Shown here piece by piece: positions 1-8,264 of a stretch of DNA of 64,000 nt; position 1 is the first letter of the stretch, and the number at the start of each line of letters is the position of its first letter. Source of the stretch: Methyloferula stellata AR4 (GTDB lineage: Bacteria; Pseudomonadota; Alphaproteobacteria; Rhizobiales; Beijerinckiaceae). The notes under the pieces are model-generated. The model did no database searches. It was not told the origin of the DNA and saw only the letters and a program-made list of their open reading frames with translations. The position numbers and the translations under genes were made by a program. The stretch covers positions 3,426,001 to 3,490,000 of the forward strand of contig NZ_ARWA01000001.1 of NCBI RefSeq assembly GCF_000385335.1. Direction: 5' to 3'.

Positions 1-547
1 TGCCGTCGATTTCGAAAGGCACGATGTCCGGCTCTTCGCCTTCCGGCCCGAAGGTCGCGACGATTCGATGCAGCGGCCGCACCCAGCGCAGAGCATCGCT
101 GCGCACGGAGGCAGCCCCCCAGCGCATGCTTTTCGGCCAGGGAAAGCCGCGGACGATCGACGGAATTAAATCGGCCAGGACGGCGAGCGTTTCGCGCCCC
201 GCCCGCTCGACGACGGCAATATAGAATTCGCCTTTTTTGGCATCCTTCTGGATGGTCGCCTGATCGAGCGAGGTGAGGCCCGCGCTTTTCAAAAAGCCCT
301 GCACGGCGGCCTCCGGCGCACCGACGCGCGGGCCTTTCTTCTCTTCGCGCGTATCGGGCTGGCGCAAGGGAATGCCAGCCACATGCAAGGCGAGCCTGCG
401 CGGCGTCGCAAAAGCGCCTGCCCCTTCGAAGACGAGACCATTCTCCGTCAGGCCGGCCGTCACCAGCCGTTTCAGATCCTCGGCGGCCTGGGCCTGCATG
501 CGGGCCGGGATTTCTTCGGAGAAAAGTTCAAGAAGCAGATCTGGCAT
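1..547 (-). CDS. glyS: Glycyl-tRNA synthetase beta subunit, N-terminal part (runs off left edge)
   Basis: Reading leftwards from an ATG at 547-545, the frame stays open to the window edge, giving 182 residues that begin [20 protein letters not shown]. This opening, with the LLxELxxEEIPA signature, is typical of GlyS, the beta subunit of the bacterial alpha2beta2 glycyl-tRNA synthetase. Later segments such as FPWPKSMRW also fit the family. The protein charges tRNA-Gly in the cytosol together with GlyQ, encoded about 1.8 kb away on the same strand. The full protein is usually near 700 residues, so only about a quarter is visible. The gap between glyQ and glyS holds two oppositely oriented membrane genes and one hypothetical gene. 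Confidence 0.95.
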   Translation of the reverse strand, partial: MPDLLLELFSEEIPARMQAQAAEDLKRLVTAGLTENGLVFEGAGAFATPRRLALHVAGIPLRQPDTREEKKGPRVGAPEAAVQGFLKSAGLTSLDQATIQKDAKKGEFYIAVVERAGRETLAVLADLIPSIVRGFPWPKSMRWGAASVRSDALRWVRPLHRIVATFGPEGEEPDIVPFEIDG

Positions 548-584
548 GGGGGATTCTTTTAAGGGGCAAGGACCTGGCGCGCCA

Positions 585-720
585 ACCCTCCCCTTGCGGG
601 AGAGGGTGGCCAGCGGAGCTGGCCGGGTGAGGGGTTACAATCCCTGCGAGTTATAAAAAATCATAACCCCTCATCCGGCCCGACTTCGTCGGGCCACCTT
701 CTCCCGCAAGGGGAGAAGGA
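585..720. repeat. Composite palindromic repeat, family 1, copy 1
   Basis: About 135 bp built as a large inverted repeat. The left half starts with a small hairpin (CCCTCCCCTTGCGGGAGAGGG) and ends in GTGAGGGGTTA. The right half mirrors it with TAACCCCTCATCCG and ends in TTCTCCCGCAAGGGGAGAAG. Two further copies lie at 24623-24749 and 32898-33023. All three are intergenic. It looks like a dispersed structural repeat (REP/MITE-like). No coding content is seen. Confidence 0.9.
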
Positions 721-834
721 ATGCCGACCGCCGTCTATAACTGCCGATCCCGCCGAAAGAAACGAAAAGGCCTGCGACATTGCTCTTTGCCGAAGTTAAG
801 TCCATAAATTTAGTGGATTTAACATGAGAGCGCT

Positions 835-1257
835 ATGACGGAATTCACACCTTTCTCGGCCGCGCTCGGGGGCGCCCTGATCGGGTTTTCGGCTTTGATC
901 CTGTTTCTGCTCGACGGCCGCATCGCGGGCATCAGCGGGATTCTCGGCAACCTCCTGGCATTCCGTCCAGGCGAGATCGCATGGCGGCTGGCTTTTCTCG
1001 CCGGGCTTGTGGCCGCACCTGCCCTTTATGCCGCGGCTGGCGGGCGTCTGCCGCCGCTGACGGTCGCGTCTTCGATCCCGCTTTTGCTGATTGGCGGCTT
1101 TCTCGTCGGATTTGGGACAAGACTCGGAAATGGCTGTACTAGCGGGCATGGCGTCTGCGGCATTGCTCGGTTCTCTCCCCGATCGATCGCGGCGACGCTG
1201 ATCTTCATGGCGGCGGCAGCGGTCACGGTTTTCATCATGCGTCATGTGATTGGGTGA
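835..1257 (+). CDS. YeeE/YedE-family membrane protein, first half of a PmpA/PmpB-like pair
   Basis: The 140-residue protein is very hydrophobic, with about four membrane segments. It carries the family signature GFGTRLGNGCTSGHGVCGIARFS at about residues 95-117; the conserved cysteine in NGCTSGHG is a hallmark of the YeeE/YedE (DUF395) family. Family members take up thiosulfate or move sulfur compounds across the inner membrane. Here the usual duplicated protein is split into two genes, this one and the next, whose GTG start overlaps this stop. No sulfurtransferase or ArsR gene is adjacent, so the cargo is not shown by context. An imperfect TCCA-N9-TGGA dyad at 801-817 could be an operator. 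Confidence 0.85.
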   Translation: MTEFTPFSAALGGALIGFSALILFLLDGRIAGISGILGNLLAFRPGEIAWRLAFLAGLVAAPALYAAAGGRLPPLTVASSIPLLLIGGFLVGFGTRLGNGCTSGHGVCGIARFSPRSIAATLIFMAAAAVTVFIMRHVIG

Positions 1258-1685
1258 GCGAAATGCCGACAATTCTCGCAGCGCTTATCAGCGGCCTCAT
1301 CTTCGGCGTGGGCCTCGTCATTTCGCAGATGATCAATCCTGCAAAAGTGCTGAACTTCCTCGATGTCACGGGAACCTGGGACCCGAGTCTCGCCTTCGTC
1401 ATGGCCGGCGCCATACCCGTCGCCGCGCTCGGCTTTTACTTGGGCCGAAGGCGCGCGGCCCCGGTCCTGGCGCAGAGCTTCCATGGGCCCACGCAAACCA
1501 AAATCGATTTCCGCCTGATCGCAGGCGCAACGCTTTTCGGCATCGGCTGGGGCCTTATCGGCTTTTGTCCGGGGCCAGCGCTCGCCGCGCTTCAATCTGG
1601 CCGGCACGAGGTTTTCATTTTCGTCGCGGCAATGATCGGGGGGATGGTGGTGTTTCGGCTGATGGAAAAAGCCGACACCGCGTGA
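1254..1685 (+). CDS. YeeE/YedE-like (DUF6691-type) membrane protein, second half of the pair
   Basis: A 143-residue membrane protein with about four helices, starting GTG at 1254 inside the preceding stop (GTGA overlap); an ATG at 1263 is an alternative start. It contains the paired signature GIGWGLIGFCPGPALAAL near residues 105-122, whose cysteine matches the second-half cysteine of YeeE-type transporters. The overlap implies translational coupling and a heteromeric channel in the inner membrane. The pair is on the opposite strand to glyQ and glyS and sits between them, which suggests a later insertion. Confidence 0.83.
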   Translation: MSEMPTILAALISGLIFGVGLVISQMINPAKVLNFLDVTGTWDPSLAFVMAGAIPVAALGFYLGRRRAAPVLAQSFHGPTQTKIDFRLIAGATLFGIGWGLIGFCPGPALAALQSGRHEVFIFVAAMIGGMVVFRLMEKADTA

Positions 1686-1720
1686 CGATGAGAACGAGAC
1701 GGTGCTTGTTAGGGCACCAG

Positions 1721-2314
1721 TCAGTTTCCGGATAGCTGCAAATGATTCTCCGCGTACAGCTTCATGTTAGCAGCGTCCTTGGCGTCGAACTCCTTACCCC
1801 TCGATTGAATTTGAACGAACGCCGCGCTGCTTTTGCCAGATCGCAAGAATGTTCCAGCGTTATGTTCCTTTTGGAGTCCCTCACCAATCTCATATTCAAT
1901 GAATAGTCGAGGATCACCATTTTGCTCTGTATAGGTAACTTCACTGACGATCTTTCCGTTGGAGAAGCCTCCTAATAGGCTCGCTTGTATCTTCATCATT
2001 GCATCGCGCTGCGCGTCGGCTGGCTGCGGCAGCGCGTAAACTGTCACGGTCATCAATCTGGTCCATTTGTTTATATCGTCGCCCGCGGGCACGTACTCCA
2101 AAGACATGGATCGTTTCCCTACGCCATAGGCCGCCCAGCGGAATTCGTTACAACCGAAGGTCTTGGCAACCGGTAAGAAGTAATTGCCGTATTCGATCAG
2201 CTTCGGCTTATCGGGGCCACCGTCTTGTCCTGGCGGAATTTCGGGATCGGCGAACGCGGGAAAGGTCAGCATCGCTAAAAATACGAGAACCCTCGAGCAT
2301 CTACGCATTGTCAT
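1721..2314 (-). CDS. Secreted hypothetical protein
   Basis: A 197-residue protein with an N-terminal signal peptide: MRR followed by a hydrophobic core, with likely cleavage after AFA near residue 22. The mature part has no motif I recognise. It contains one cysteine in the FGCNEF segment and a charged C-terminal third. It starts 75 bp after the glyQ stop and could be co-transcribed with it. Base use is less GC-rich than in the neighbouring synthetase genes. Function unknown; probably periplasmic. Confidence 0.7.
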   Translation of the reverse strand: MTMRRCSRVLVFLAMLTFPAFADPEIPPGQDGGPDKPKLIEYGNYFLPVAKTFGCNEFRWAAYGVGKRSMSLEYVPAGDDINKWTRLMTVTVYALPQPADAQRDAMMKIQASLLGGFSNGKIVSEVTYTEQNGDPRLFIEYEIGEGLQKEHNAGTFLRSGKSSAAFVQIQSRGKEFDAKDAANMKLYAENHLQLSGN

Positions 2315-2388
2315 TCCCTATGGCATCGAACGGGAATAGCGAAATTAGGGTATCTTTACGCGTACTGCTGCCGCCGAATAACGAGAAA

Positions 2389-3336
2389 TTACGGAGCGCG
2401 TCCCCCACCTTCCGTCTTCAGCCACGCCGCGCCGCAGGCCTTGGCGAGATCACGCACGCGCAGGATGTAGCTCTGGCGCTCCGTCACCGAGATGACTCCC
2501 CGCGCGTCGAGCAGGTTGAAAATATGCGAGGCCTTGATGCATTGATCATAGGCCGGCAACACCATCAAATGCGTCTTGCCTTTGTCGCCCTTCATCAGGA
2601 GCGAACGGCATTCGGCCTCGGCATCCTTGAAGTGCTGGAATAAGGTCTCGACATTCGCGGCCTCGAAATTATGCCGCGAATATTCCTGCTCGGCCTGTTT
2701 GAACACGTCGCCGTAGCTGACGCGCGCGTCGCCCTCGCAGCCGTTGAAGTTGATGTCGAATATATTCTCGACGCCCTGCACATACATGGCGAGGCGTTCG
2801 AGCCCATAGGTGAGTTCGCCCGACACGGGCGCGCATTCGATGCCCGCGACCTGCTGGAAGTAAGTGAATTGCGAAACCTCCATGCCGTCGCACCAGCATT
2901 CCCAGCCGAGCCCCCAGGCGCCGAGCGTCGGGCTTTCCCAATCGTCTTCGACGAAGCGGATGTCGTGCAACCCCAGGTCGATGCCGATCGCTTTCAGCGA
3001 GGCGAGATAAAGATCCTGCAGATTATCCGGCGACGGCTTCAAGATGACCTGAAACTGATAATAATGCTGAAGACGGTTCGGGTTCTCGCCATAGCGCCCG
3101 TCCTTCGGCCGCCGCGACGGCTGCACATAGGCGGCGCGCCAGGGCTTGGGGCCGAGCGAGCGCAAGGTCGTCGCGGGATGAAAGGTCCCCGCCCCCACTT
3201 CCATGTCATAGGGCTGCAGGATGACGCAGCCTTGTGCCGCCCAAAAGGTTTGCAGGGTCAGGATCAGACCTTGGAAAGACCGTGTCGGGTCGAGAGAGCC
3301 TTGAGACGCCAAAGGCGCGGCAACGGATGTGGACAT
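2389..3336 (-). CDS. glyQ: Glycyl-tRNA synthetase alpha subunit
   Basis: A 315-residue protein. It has the GlyQ core: [19 protein letters not shown] near the N-terminus, GAGTFHPAT, and [20 protein letters not shown]. It joins glycine to tRNA-Gly as the catalytic alpha subunit with GlyS. The ATG at 3336-3334 ([11 protein letters not shown]) is chosen because it gives the normal family length. The frame stays open upstream for 60 more codons, but that stretch is the two hairpin repeats at 3410-3555 and is not expected to be translated. Confidence 0.95.
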   Translation of the reverse strand: MSTSVAAPLASQGSLDPTRSFQGLILTLQTFWAAQGCVILQPYDMEVGAGTFHPATTLRSLGPKPWRAAYVQPSRRPKDGRYGENPNRLQHYYQFQVILKPSPDNLQDLYLASLKAIGIDLGLHDIRFVEDDWESPTLGAWGLGWECWCDGMEVSQFTYFQQVAGIECAPVSGELTYGLERLAMYVQGVENIFDINFNGCEGDARVSYGDVFKQAEQEYSRHNFEAANVETLFQHFKDAEAECRSLLMKGDKGKTHLMVLPAYDQCIKASHIFNLLDARGVISVTERQSYILRVRDLAKACGAAWLKTEGGGRAP

Positions 3337-3409
3337 AGATGATCCTGATTCCAACAGACCGGGCGATGGTGCTTTTGGCACGGCGCCCGGCGAAGCGCGG
3401 CAACCTAAA

Positions 3410-3455
3410 GCATCGGACCGAAAAGTGCGAAGCGGTTTTCGGACCAATCCGATGC
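3410..3455. repeat. Short REP-like hairpin, family 3
   Basis: Inverted repeat with arms GCATCGGA and TCCGATGC around CCGAAAAGTG...GGTTTTCGG. It shares the layout GCAT...GAAAAGT-loop-ACTTTTC...ATGC (or close to it) with hairpins at 3513, 11694, 17713 and 55821. It lies upstream of glyQ. Confidence 0.8.
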
Positions 3456-3512
3456 GATTAAAAAGACCTAAGAACGCCGGACTGATTCGACACCAACGTC
3501 CGGTATTTTGGA

Positions 3513-3555
3513 GCATGACCCCAAAAAGTTGCAGACTTTTTGGGTAGGATCATGC
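3513..3555. repeat. Short REP-like hairpin, family 3
   Basis: Inverted repeat with arms GCATGACCCCAAAAAGT and ACTTTTTGGGTAGGATCATGC around a short loop. It is the second hairpin of this family within 150 bp upstream of glyQ and is intergenic. Confidence 0.8.
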
Positions 3556-3833
3556 GGCGATCATCCTCTAAGCCGCGTTCGGTTCGATTGAAAGCAAACA
3601 TTTTGCAGTAGCGAACGGGCCTTTATTTCAACCGTAACGACGCTTGAGCGACATTGGAAAGGTTAATCGGGCTCCTCCTCTTCATGGTGATGACATAAAG
3701 CTTGGTTCTGCTAATCTCCGCTAGCTGGTCTTCCAGGATGAATACCCTAAATGGCTCTTGGGAGGATTGGGCTCCGCTCGACAATCCCAACCTGGAAACG
3801 AGAGCAAAGGCCATTAGGCCGGAGGAGTGAGAC

Positions 3834-4061
3834 ATGAATTTGAGTCTTAAAGTCGTTTTAACTACGAGTACCCTTCTTGGCACAGCCTTTGGCCTGGTGA
3901 GCCTCGCCAATGCGGCTCCTGCCGGTCTGACCCAAGCTGCCCCCGCCGTACAAGCTGTCGAACAGTCGGCCGGTGAGACGCCGAAGATCGAAAAGACCTG
4001 GTGGCATCGTTGGCATCGCTGGCACCGCTATCACTATTGGCATCGCTGGCACCGCTGGTGA
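3834..4061 (+). CDS. Tiny secreted protein with Trp-His-Arg repeat tail
   Basis: A 75-residue protein. ATG at 3834 is preceded by the strong ribosome site GGAGGAGTGAGAC. Residues 1-28 form a signal peptide ending in LANA|AP. A short Ala/Pro/Gln linker follows, and the last 20 residues are made almost only of Trp, His, Arg and Tyr, with repeated WHR units (WHRWHRWHR and WHRWHRW). The tail is strongly basic, aromatic and rich in histidine, so metal, heme or anionic-polymer binding is possible, but this is inference. The gene stands alone and is followed by a clean terminator. I do not recognise a named family. Confidence 0.8.
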   Translation: MNLSLKVVLTTSTLLGTAFGLVSLANAAPAGLTQAAPAVQAVEQSAGETPKIEKTWWHRWHRWHRYHYWHRWHRW

Positions 4062-4097
4062 GCCCTGCCTTGCGGCATGCATAGCTCATAAAGTTTC

Positions 4098-4122
4098 GGC
4101 CGGTTCACGAACCGGCCTTTTT
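4098..4122 (+). terminator. Intrinsic terminator after the WHR-tail gene
   Basis: GGCCGGTT and AACCGGCC arms with a very short loop, followed directly by TTTTT. It lies 37 bp after the stop codon at 4061. Confidence 0.85.
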
Positions 4123-4133
4123 CATGCAGCCTC

Positions 4134-4200
4134 GGTTCTGTTTTCGACGCGTTTTCTGCACGCGAACCGGTCTCCACTTCGCTCGAAAACGCTTTGGTTC
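4134..4200. repeat. Intergenic repeat of the GTTTTCGAGCGAAGTGG type
   Basis: On the minus strand it reads AAAGCGTTTTCGAGCGAAGT, then GGAGACCGGTTCGCGTG, then AGAAAACGCGTCGAAAAC. From memory, sequences of this form recur between genes in many Rhizobiales genomes. It touches the stop codon of the methyltransferase gene that ends at 4199. Confidence 0.6.
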
Positions 4201-4990
4201 ACCAGTCGATCAGCGCCTCGCCGCGATGGATCGCATCGGCCGGCGGCGTGAAGCGACCCTGGTCTTGCAGCACCAGGGCCGGTGCCAAGGCAAAAGGCGC
4301 CCGGCTGCCTTTCTTGCCGCGCAGAAGGATACGATTGGCCGCTTTGTCCCGCTGCGGATGAATGGGCAAGACCGTCACGGCGCCGATCCGCTGACCGCAT
4401 GCTGTGAGGATCGCGGGCAAGGCTTCCGGCCTATGGATCATCAAAAACGTGCCGCCCGGCGCCAGCAGCGCGAGACAGGCTCTGATCCAACCGCTCAGCA
4501 TTTCGGCGCCGCCGTCCGGCATAAGATGGGCGCTGCGTTTTCCCGCATGCGGCGAAGCCCGTGCGCGGTCGGGATCCTCGAATGGCGGATTGGTGAGAAC
4601 GAGGCTGGCTTCGCTAGGCGCGAGACCGGCCGCGCGGCGGCTCGCGCCCGAGAAAATATCGGCTTCCCGGACGACGCCCCGTCCCGCCAAGCCGTTGAGT
4701 GCCAGATTATCCTTGGCGAGCCTTGCGACGACGGGATCATTCTCGATAAGGCCAAGGCTGACCGCCGGACAGCGCAGCGCAAGGATCAGCCCGGCCGTCC
4801 CGACACCCGCGCCGACGTCGAGTACGAGGCCCGCGGCATCCGGGGGCGCCGCCGCGGCGAGAAGCACCGCGTCCGTTCCGGCCCGATGGCCCTTGCGCGG
4901 CTGATAGAGGCTGAGCCGGCCGCCCAGAATGGCATCGCAACTGACCTCGGCATCATGGCTTGCTGCGAGGTCTGGCAATGGTTCAGCCAC
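4199..4990 (-). CDS. TrmN6-like SAM-dependent adenine N6-methyltransferase
   Basis: A 263-residue Rossmann methyltransferase. The SAM-binding motif VLDVGAGVGTAGLIL lies near residue 55, and the catalytic NPPF tetrad (LVLTNPPFED) near residue 135 marks N6-adenine or glutamine methyltransferases. QPRKGHRAGTDAVLLA near the N-terminus is typical of tRNA1(Val) adenine-37 N6-methyltransferase relatives. The start is taken as GTG at 4990 (VAEPLPDL), which overlaps the end of the DUF2007 gene by 8 bp. The open frame extends further upstream, but only through that neighbour. The RNA substrate cannot be read from sequence. Confidence 0.82.
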   Translation of the reverse strand: MAEPLPDLAASHDAEVSCDAILGGRLSLYQPRKGHRAGTDAVLLAAAAPPDAAGLVLDVGAGVGTAGLILALRCPAVSLGLIENDPVVARLAKDNLALNGLAGRGVVREADIFSGASRRAAGLAPSEASLVLTNPPFEDPDRARASPHAGKRSAHLMPDGGAEMLSGWIRACLALLAPGGTFLMIHRPEALPAILTACGQRIGAVTVLPIHPQRDKAANRILLRGKKGSRAPFALAPALVLQDQGRFTPPADAIHRGEALIDW

Positions 4991-5207
4991 GCCGCAATTC
5001 CATGGCGAGGCCCGCCTCTTCGAGCAAGCTGCGCGCCTCTTTTTCGAGGTCCTCATGCACGAGAACCCGGCGCGGCATGAAGCCTGTCGATCCTTCGAGC
5101 GCGCTCATGAAGGCGTCGGCAATGAAAATATCGATGCCTTCATCGGCAAGGATCGCCTCGACCAGAGAGATCAATACCAGATCGTTGGTCCGCAGAAGTT
5201 CGACCAT
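4983..5207 (-). CDS. DUF2007-family small protein
   Basis: A 74-residue protein starting MVELLRTNDLVLISLVEAIL, with the GFMPRRVLVHEDLEKEARSLL segment expected of DUF2007 (a putative signal-transducing family with a PII-like fold). ATG at 5207 has a good ribosome site (GAGGGTGGA). The open frame reaches further upstream to 5357, but the family length supports this start. It overlaps the downstream methyltransferase gene, implying a two-gene operon. It is divergent from the polyprenyl synthase gene. Function unknown. Confidence 0.8.
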   Translation of the reverse strand: MVELLRTNDLVLISLVEAILADEGIDIFIADAFMSALEGSTGFMPRRVLVHEDLEKEARSLLEEAGLAMELRRG

Positions 5208-5500
5208 TCCACCCTCTAAAGTCGTGTGTCCACGCCTAACGCATTGTTTCCGATTGAGGCTCGCATGGGGCAAAATGTCCTGCAAGGGCGATCGCAGGCT
5301 TTGTTGCCGAGGCCGAGCTCCCCTCTTAAGGTCCGCTTGCCACATAAAGTCCATCAAGGGCAGAAAAGACTGTCTTGGGCCCTATTTTGGATTTTCGCCC
5401 AGGCTTTATAAGTGCATGACGGGCGGAGGCCCAAGGGGTTGCGCGGTCAGGCTGACGGGCAATCCCAAGGCTGAGGTCTTGGTGGCAGCGGAGTACGGTC

Positions 5501-6514
5501 TTGGGCCTTGTGATCCCTCTCGAAGAAAAAGCCAAAGACTCCTCGTTCGACGGGCTTTCGGGTCTGGTCTCGGCCGATATGGAACGGGTTAATCAAACGA
5601 TTCTTGCCCGCGCAGCCTCGCATGTGACGATGGTGCCGGACGTCGCCAATCATCTCATTTCCTCGGGCGGCAAAAGATTGCGGCCGATGCTGACGCTGGC
5701 GACCGCCGGTCTTTGCGGCTACACGGGCGCCGGCCATGTGAAACTCGCGGCCAGCGTCGAATTCATGCATACGGCAACGCTTCTCCACGACGATGTCGTG
5801 GACGAAAGCGATCTGCGGCGCGGCCGGCTCGCGGCGCGCATGCTTTGGGGCAATAGCGCCAGCGTGCTCGTCGGCGATTTCCTGCTCGGCCAGGCCTTCA
5901 AGATGATGGTCGAAGTTGGCTCGCTCGCCTGCCTCGACGTGCTCTCTTCCGCCGCGGCCATCATCGCCGAAGGCGAAGTCATGCAACTCGCTGCTGCCAA
6001 GGATACGCAGACGAGCGAAGACGATTATCTGGCCGTGATCCGCGCCAAGACGGCGGCGCTGTTCAGCGCGGCCTGCGAAGTCGGGCCGACGCTCGCGCAA
6101 CGCCCCAAGGCGGAAATCGCCGCCTGCCGCGGCTATGGCATGAATCTCGGCATCGCCTTTCAGCTCATCGACGACGCTTTGGATTATGGCGGGACCTCGT
6201 CCGCGCTCGGCAAGAATGTCGGCGACGATTTCCGCGAGGGCAAGATCACCTTGCCGATCGTTTTGTCCTTCCGGCGCGGCTCAGAAGCCGAGCGCGCCTT
6301 CTGGCAGCGCACTTTGGAACAGGGCGAGATCGCAGACAGCGATCTCGAGGCGGCGATCGCGCTTTTGCGCAAGCACCGCGCCCTGGAAGACACGATCGAG
6401 CGGGCCCGGCATTATGGCGCGATGGCACGCGATGCGCTCGAGCTTTTCCCCGCCTCGGAGTGGAAGATCGCGCTCAATCAGGTGGTCGATTTCTGCATCG
6501 ATCGCGCGCATTAG
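5501..6514 (+). CDS. Long-chain polyprenyl diphosphate synthase (IspB-like)
   Basis: A 337-residue trans-prenyltransferase. Both aspartate-rich motifs are present: LLHDDVVDE near residue 88 (first, Mg-binding) and QLIDDALDY near residue 218. GGKRLRPML precedes the first. It extends farnesyl diphosphate with IPP to make the ubiquinone side chain, probably C50 in this group, though chain length is not certain from sequence. The start is TTG at 5501, about 7 nt after GGAG, or GTG at 5510; there is no ATG. It belongs functionally with dxs and ispE in this window. Confidence 0.9.
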   Translation: MGLVIPLEEKAKDSSFDGLSGLVSADMERVNQTILARAASHVTMVPDVANHLISSGGKRLRPMLTLATAGLCGYTGAGHVKLAASVEFMHTATLLHDDVVDESDLRRGRLAARMLWGNSASVLVGDFLLGQAFKMMVEVGSLACLDVLSSAAAIIAEGEVMQLAAAKDTQTSEDDYLAVIRAKTAALFSAACEVGPTLAQRPKAEIAACRGYGMNLGIAFQLIDDALDYGGTSSALGKNVGDDFREGKITLPIVLSFRRGSEAERAFWQRTLEQGEIADSDLEAAIALLRKHRALEDTIERARHYGAMARDALELFPASEWKIALNQVVDFCIDRAH

Positions 6515-6663
6515 ATCGGTCAGCCAAGCGGATCTGCCTTGGACTCACTATTCTGATAAGTTGAAAGTAAGTTTCAAAACTATCCTAGTTTTTCAAAGTT
6601 TCGATATTTGCCATGGATCGGTCCGGCATGCTGCTACCGGCAGCCGGATACGAGGCACTCGAA

Positions 6664-7290
6664 ATGACATTGCGACTTTCATTCGCCGCTACAGGCATGG
6701 CTCTTCTGCTCGCCGGCGCGGCCAACGCCCAGGCGCCCGCAGCGCCCAATAAAAATCCTGCAGCGGTCGAAGCCGGCACCTTTCAGGTCGAGCCCATCCA
6801 TACCCGCGTGCTCTTCAAAGTCTCGCATCTGGGCTTTTCCTATTGGTATGGGGATTTCGCCGGAGTGAGCGGCACGCTCGTCCTCGATCCAAAGCACCCG
6901 GCTGCGGCAAAGCTCGACGTGAGCCTCCCCGTCGCCTCGGTCTCTTCGGTCAATTCGAAGCTCGACGACGAACTCAAGGGTGCCGATTGGCTCGATACCG
7001 CGCAGTTCCCGACAGCAACTTTCGTCTCGCGCAAAGTCACGCCAAGCAGCACGGGCCATGCCGATGTTCTGGGCGATCTGACGCTCCACGGCGTCACCAA
7101 GCCCTTGGTGCTTCACGTCACCTTCAACGGCTCGGGGATCAACCCGATGGACAAGGCCTATACGACAGGCTTTGAGGCTCATGGCACGATAAAGCGCAGC
7201 GCGTTCGGCGTGAGCAAATATGTGCCGCTCGTGGGCGACGACGTCGAGCTCATCATCAGCGGCGCCTTCGAACGCGCGCCCTCGCAATAA
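6664..7290 (+). CDS. YceI-family periplasmic protein
   Basis: A 208-residue protein from ATG 6664 (MTLRLSFAATG), chosen because a signal peptide ending in ANAQA follows at once; an upstream ATG at 6613 would add 17 atypical residues. The mature part has YceI features: FQVEPIHTRVLFKVSHLGFS, a GDFAGVSGTLVLDP strand pair, LDTAQFPTATFVS, and a C-terminal GDDVELIISG strand. The family forms a lipocalin-like barrel that binds isoprenoid or other amphiphilic ligands. It lies downstream of the polyprenyl synthase on the same strand, separated by about 150 bp. Confidence 0.88.
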   Translation: MTLRLSFAATGMALLLAGAANAQAPAAPNKNPAAVEAGTFQVEPIHTRVLFKVSHLGFSYWYGDFAGVSGTLVLDPKHPAAAKLDVSLPVASVSSVNSKLDDELKGADWLDTAQFPTATFVSRKVTPSSTGHADVLGDLTLHGVTKPLVLHVTFNGSGINPMDKAYTTGFEAHGTIKRSAFGVSKYVPLVGDDVELIISGAFERAPSQ

Positions 7291-7303
7291 GCGATTCAAA
7301 ACA

Positions 7304-7346
7304 CATGCTTATGAAGGGCGGTGATAATCGCTCTTCATGTAAAGCA
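7304..7346. terminator. Hairpin between convergent genes
   Basis: Nested inverted repeat: ATGAAGGGCG pairs with CGCTCTTCAT (one mismatch), with outer ATGCTT and AAGCAT segments. It fills the space between the converging yceI-like and ispE genes. A T-run is not obvious, so termination is an inference. Confidence 0.45.
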
Positions 7347-8228
7347 TCAGTTTAACAAGCTGACCTTCACCCACCAATCCGGGTGCGCCTTCAAAATCGT
7401 TTTCTTGGCGCGCGCGGCCGCTTTGCAATCGGCAAAAAGCGCGAAACAGGTCGCGCCCGACCCCGACATGCGGGCGAGCTTGCAGCCGGGCGCAGCCGCG
7501 AGCACGGCGAGCACATCGCCAATGATGGGCGCGATCGTACAGGCCGCGTCTTCCATATCGTTGCGGCCTTTGCGCAGCAGCTTGTAGAGCGCATCCGGCT
7601 GCAGACCCTCTGCGATCTCAGGGTGCTTGCCGAAATGCGTCTCCGCGCCTGGCGTGACGTTCATGCGCGCGAAAACCTGTTTTGTCTCGACCGGCACCCG
7701 CGGATTGACGATCAAGGACATCAATGGCGGCAGGCTCAGCACGGGTCCGAGCTTTTCGCCGAAGCCCGCCATCATGCGGCCCTTCGCGGCGAGGCAGACC
7801 GGCACGTCCGCGCCGGTCGCACGCGCGGCGTCCATGAGCCTTGGATCGTCCAAGGCCAGATGATTGGCCCGCGCGAGGAGGCGAAGCGCCGCCGCGGCAT
7901 CGGATGATCCGCCGCCGATCCCGGCCGCCACGGGCAGGTATTTTTCCAGGCGAAAAGCGCCGAGCGTCAGGCCTTCGACCCGCACTGCCAGATTGCGCGC
8001 GGCTTTGCAGACGAGATTATCGCTGCTCGTACCGGCGGCCTCGGCACCCGGTCCGGAGACTTCCAAGGTGAGATCCGGCCCAGGCGTCAGCGTGAGGAGA
8101 TCGCCGCTGCGCGAAAAGACGACGAGGCTTTCAAGCTCGTGCCAGCCGTCGGCGCGCCGGCCAAGCACGTGCAAGGTCAGATTGATCTTCGCAGGCGCGC
8201 GTTCCGAGAGAACTTCAGGCAAAGCCAC
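7347..8228 (-). CDS. ispE: 4-diphosphocytidyl-2-C-methyl-D-erythritol kinase
   Basis: A 293-residue GHMP kinase. The N-terminus (APAKINLTLHVLGRRADGWHEL) carries the substrate-binding Lys/Asn pair. The ATP loop PVAAGIGGGSSDAAAALR is near residue 100, and the C-terminal MSGSGATCFALF motif near 265. It phosphorylates CDP-methylerythritol at the 2-hydroxyl in the MEP isoprenoid pathway, in which dxs (15.8 kb) acts first. Size is normal for the family. It is followed on the same strand, from its upstream side, by a TPR gene only 36 bp away. Confidence 0.95.
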   Translation of the reverse strand: MALPEVLSERAPAKINLTLHVLGRRADGWHELESLVVFSRSGDLLTLTPGPDLTLEVSGPGAEAAGTSSDNLVCKAARNLAVRVEGLTLGAFRLEKYLPVAAGIGGGSSDAAAALRLLARANHLALDDPRLMDAARATGADVPVCLAAKGRMMAGFGEKLGPVLSLPPLMSLIVNPRVPVETKQVFARMNVTPGAETHFGKHPEIAEGLQPDALYKLLRKGRNDMEDAACTIAPIIGDVLAVLAAAPGCKLARMSGSGATCFALFADCKAAARAKKTILKAHPDWWVKVSLLN

Positions 8229-8264
8229 GGGAACTTAAGTCAAGACAAGCAAGAGCAAAGATTT

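Noticed and set aside
3337-3516. N-terminal extension of glyQ
   Set aside because: The extra 60 codons are hairpin repeat sequence. The ATG at 3336 gives the normal family length.
4124-5080. 318-codon frame opposite the TrmN6-like gene
   Set aside because: Antisense to a protein with clear SAM and NPPF motifs. The product looks random.
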